Below are positions 61,953 through 64,000 of a stretch of DNA of 64,000 bases, in pieces. This DNA comes from Bradyrhizobium sp. LTSP849. GTDB taxonomy: Bacteria > Pseudomonadota > Alphaproteobacteria > Rhizobiales > Xanthobacteraceae. Numbering within the stretch: position 1 is the stretch's first letter; each line of letters starts with the position of its first letter. Below the pieces are notes generated by a model. The model did not search any database and was not told the origin of the DNA. It worked only from the letters and a program-made list of their open reading frames with translations. The position numbers and the translations under genes were made by a program. The stretch is taken from contig NZ_JYMR01000005.1 of NCBI RefSeq assembly GCF_000938255.1, positions 124,001 to 188,000 of the forward strand, given 5' to 3'.

Positions 61953-63275
61953 CTACTCGTGGCGATGCATCGCCGAGGCATGCTTGGTGTCGCGCATGGT
62001 AGAGTAGATGATCAGCGACAGGCAGATGATGCCGCTGAGGTAGAAGTAGAACCACTCCTCATGCCCGATGCTCTTGAAATAGAGCGCGATCGCCGGCGCC
62101 GTGCCACCGAAGATCGAGACCGTGATCGCATAGGGCAGGCCAACGCCGAGCGCGCGGACGTTCGTCGGGAACAGCTCGGCCTTTACCACCGCGTTGATCG
62201 AGGTGTAGCCGGCGACGAACAGCCAGGCGCAGCAGATCAGAATGAACGCCATGAAGGGCGACTTGGTCTCCTTCAGCGTCATCAAAAGCGGCACGGTCGC
62301 GAGCGTGCCGGCGACGCCGAAGAAGATCAGCAGCGGCTTGCGCCCGATCTTGTCGGAGATCGCGCCATAGATCGGTTGCAGGATGGTGGCGAAGATCAGC
62401 GTGCCGAAGATCACGAAGGTGGTCTGGTCCTCGGTCAACCCGACCGAAAGCTTGACGAAGGTCTGCATGTAGGTGGTGAAGGTGTAGAACGCCGCGGTGC
62501 CGCCCGCGGTGAGGCCGACCACGAGCAACAGCTCCCGCGGATATTTCAGCAGGTTGGTGATCGAGCCGGTCGGCTTCACCACCTTCTTGGCTTCCTCGAA
62601 CGCCTCGGTCTCTTGCAGATTGCGCCGCATGACTGCGGCAAAGATCGCGAGCGCCGCGCCGATCGCAAACGGAATGCGCCAGCCCCAGGCCCGCAGCTCC
62701 TCCGGCGTCAGGAAGACCTTTTGCAGGAGCAGCAGCACGATGATCGCGGTGAGCTGGCCGCCGATCAGCGTGACGTACTGGAAACTCGAATAGAAGCCGC
62801 GGTGCTTGGGATCGGCGACCTCGCTCAGATAAGTCGCGCTGGCGCCATACTCGCCACCGAGGCTCAGGCCTTCGATGACGCGTGCCAGCGCCAGGATCAC
62901 CGGTGCGGCAAAGCCGATCGTCGCATAGGTCGGCGTCAGCGCGATGATCAGCGAGCCGAAGCACATGAAGACGACCGATAGTGTCAGCGAGATGCGCCGG
63001 CCGTAATGGTCGGCGATATAGCCGAACAACCAACCGCCCAGCGGACGCATCAGGAACGTCGCCGCGAACACCACGGCGATGTTCAATTGCTGCACGACGG
63101 GGTCGCTGCCGGGGAAGAAGGCTGGGGCGAAGTAGAGCGCGAACGCCGTATAGGCGTAGAAATCATACCATTCGACGAGGTTGCCGATCGAGCCGATCAA
63201 GATCGCCTTGATCCGCCGCTCGGCGTCGGCGACGTCAAAATGCTCGGAAGCCGGTTTGATTGCCTGCTCTGTCAC
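61953..63275 (-). CDS. MFS transporter, metabolite:proton symporter (MHS family)
   Basis: A 440-residue transporter with twelve helices. 'IGSIGNLVEWYDFYAYTAFA', 'LMRPLGGWLFGYIADHYGRR', 'LSLGGEYGASATYLSEVADP' and 'RGFYSSFQYVTLIGGQLTAI' mark the MHS branch (KgtP/ProP/ShiA-like), which takes up dicarboxylates, betaines, shikimate and similar acids with protons. KgtP-like 2-oxoacid uptake is the closest guess. It is the first gene of a unit with the sulfite-oxidase-like enzyme and hydrolase-OsmC fusion. Confidence 0.9.
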   Translation of the reverse strand: MTEQAIKPASEHFDVADAERRIKAILIGSIGNLVEWYDFYAYTAFALYFAPAFFPGSDPVVQQLNIAVVFAATFLMRPLGGWLFGYIADHYGRRISLTLSVVFMCFGSLIIALTPTYATIGFAAPVILALARVIEGLSLGGEYGASATYLSEVADPKHRGFYSSFQYVTLIGGQLTAIIVLLLLQKVFLTPEELRAWGWRIPFAIGAALAIFAAVMRRNLQETEAFEEAKKVVKPTGSITNLLKYPRELLLVVGLTAGGTAAFYTFTTYMQTFVKLSVGLTEDQTTFVIFGTLIFATILQPIYGAISDKIGRKPLLIFFGVAGTLATVPLLMTLKETKSPFMAFILICCAWLFVAGYTSINAVVKAELFPTNVRALGVGLPYAITVSIFGGTAPAIALYFKSIGHEEWFYFYLSGIICLSLIIYSTMRDTKHASAMHRHE

Positions 63276-63308
63276 GTCCGGCCTCCCAGAAATCCAATGT
63301 CTGGGAGC

Positions 63309-64000
63309 CTACATCGCCTTTCCAAGCAGAAATGGCAACTGGCGGGGGCCTCTCACCGTACCCTGCGACCAGGTCACGGTGCCCGCCGGGTCGAGCCGGA
63401 AGTCCGGAATCCGCTTCAGCCATTCCTCCAGCGCAACCTGCATCTCCATCCGCGCCAGATTGGAACCGACGCAGCGGTGGATGCCGAGGCCGAAGGCGGC
63501 ATGGCGGTTCTCCCGCCGGTCGATCACGACCTTGTCGGCGTCGGGAAACATCTTTGGGTCGCGGTTAGCGGCCGGGAAGGACAGCAGCACCATATTGCCC
63601 GCCTTGACCGGGCAGCCCGAAATCGTCGTTTCCCTGACCACCTCGCGCGCCATCGTCACCGGTGAGTAGGCGCGCAAAAGCTCCTCCACGGCGGTCGGGA
63701 TCAGCCCGGGCTCGGCGATCAGGCGCTCGCGGTCGGCTGGCGTCCGGGCGAGGTGCCAGAGCGAGGAGCCGATCGCGCTCCAGGTGGTGTCGATGCCGGC
63801 GATCAGCAGCAGCCGCAGTGAGCCCAGCACATGCGACTCTTCCAGCGGCTGGCCTTCTTTGTCTTTGGCATTCATCAAATAGGAGATGAGGTCGTTCGTC
63901 GGCTTCGATCGACGCTCCTCGATATGCGTCCTGAAATAGTCGCTCATCTCATGCACAGCCTGGAGCAGCATGGTCTCGTCCTTGATGCCGAGCTCCAGGA
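63309..64000 (-). CDS. cytochrome P450, C-terminal part (runs off right edge)
   Basis: About 230 residues of a bacterial P450 are visible; the N-terminal half lies beyond position 64000, and the frame is open to the edge. I-helix 'LLLIAGIDTTWSAIGSSLWH' (AGIDTT), ExxR in 'EELLRAYSPVT', and heme motif 'AAFGLGIHRCVGSNLARMEM' are present. The sequence differs clearly from the P450 at 6334. It ends 33 bases before the MFS gene on the same strand and could lead that operon. Substrate and redox partner unknown. Confidence 0.93.
   Translation of the reverse strand, partial: LELGIKDETMLLQAVHEMSDYFRTHIEERRSKPTNDLISYLMNAKDKEGQPLEESHVLGSLRLLLIAGIDTTWSAIGSSLWHLARTPADRERLIAEPGLIPTAVEELLRAYSPVTMAREVVRETTISGCPVKAGNMVLLSFPAANRDPKMFPDADKVVIDRRENRHAAFGLGIHRCVGSNLARMEMQVALEEWLKRIPDFRLDPAGTVTWSQGTVRGPRQLPFLLGKAM

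Overview
The window looks like chromosomal DNA of a Bradyrhizobium-type alphaproteobacterium (Nitrobacteraceae). The grounds are the GC-rich coding style, palindromic intergenic repeats of the kind abundant in that genus, and gene content: a paa operon, a phasin with a candidate PhaR box, a CYP102-type P450, and many Dpp/Opp-type ABC genes. This is inferred from style and gene families; no rRNA or other phylogenetic marker is present.

Layout. (a) 1-4.3 kb is a disturbed, gene-poor edge. It holds a possible protein-end fragment, a secreted orphan protein, a SUMF1/formylglycine-generating-enzyme-like gene cut off at a repeat, a small membrane protein, a duplicated 3' fragment of rocD, a palindromic repeat with 33-bp perfect inverted arms, and an orphan ABC-type binding protein. 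(b) 4.3-8.8 kb: rocD, a TTGYGD ion channel and a P450 on the minus strand, divergent from a two-subunit ThDP decarboxylase. (c) 8.9-14 kb: TetR regulator, membrane fusion protein and RND efflux pump, closed by a clear terminator. (d) 14.1-20.1 kb: orphan binding protein, Cache/HAMP/GAF histidine kinase, single-domain receiver, receiver-adenylate cyclase, and a Rid-like orphan; this reads as a ligand-to-cAMP signalling line. (e) 20.2-33.95 kb: an unbroken minus-strand block of two complete dipeptide-type ABC importers around a leaderless gamma-glutamyltransferase and a DUF1028 protein, ending in a terminator. This is probably an uptake-and-hydrolysis system for gamma-glutamyl or related peptides. 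(f) 34.3-42 kb: DUF6489 protein, alpha/beta hydrolase, wax ester synthase/DGAT, epoxide-hydrolase-like protein, self-sufficient CYP102 P450 and a spermidine-synthase-like protein; a lipid and fatty-acid neighbourhood. (g) 42-49 kb: NTF2-like protein, alpha/beta hydrolase, short PhaE-like subunit with a class III-like PHA synthase and a GNAT protein, phasin, DUF445 protein, and a second hydrolase related to the one in (f). (h) 49-56.5 kb: paaX, paaABCDE, paaI, paaK and an oxidoreductase; the aerobic phenylacetyl-CoA pathway up to ring epoxidation. (i) 56.5-64 kb: YeeE/YedE transporter, EamA exporter divergent from a MocR regulator, a hydrolase-OsmC fusion, a sulfite-oxidase-like molybdoenzyme, an MFS symporter and the C-terminal part of another P450 running off the right edge.

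The best candidates for an undescribed system are the gamma-glutamyl peptide block (e) and the binding protein/kinase/cyclase line (d). The most striking structural signals are at the left edge, where two gene fragments end at, or within a few bases of, copies of the same palindromic element. I saw no rRNA, tRNA, CRISPR array, intact insertion sequence or prophage gene. All family calls come from reading motifs by eye; no database search was possible.
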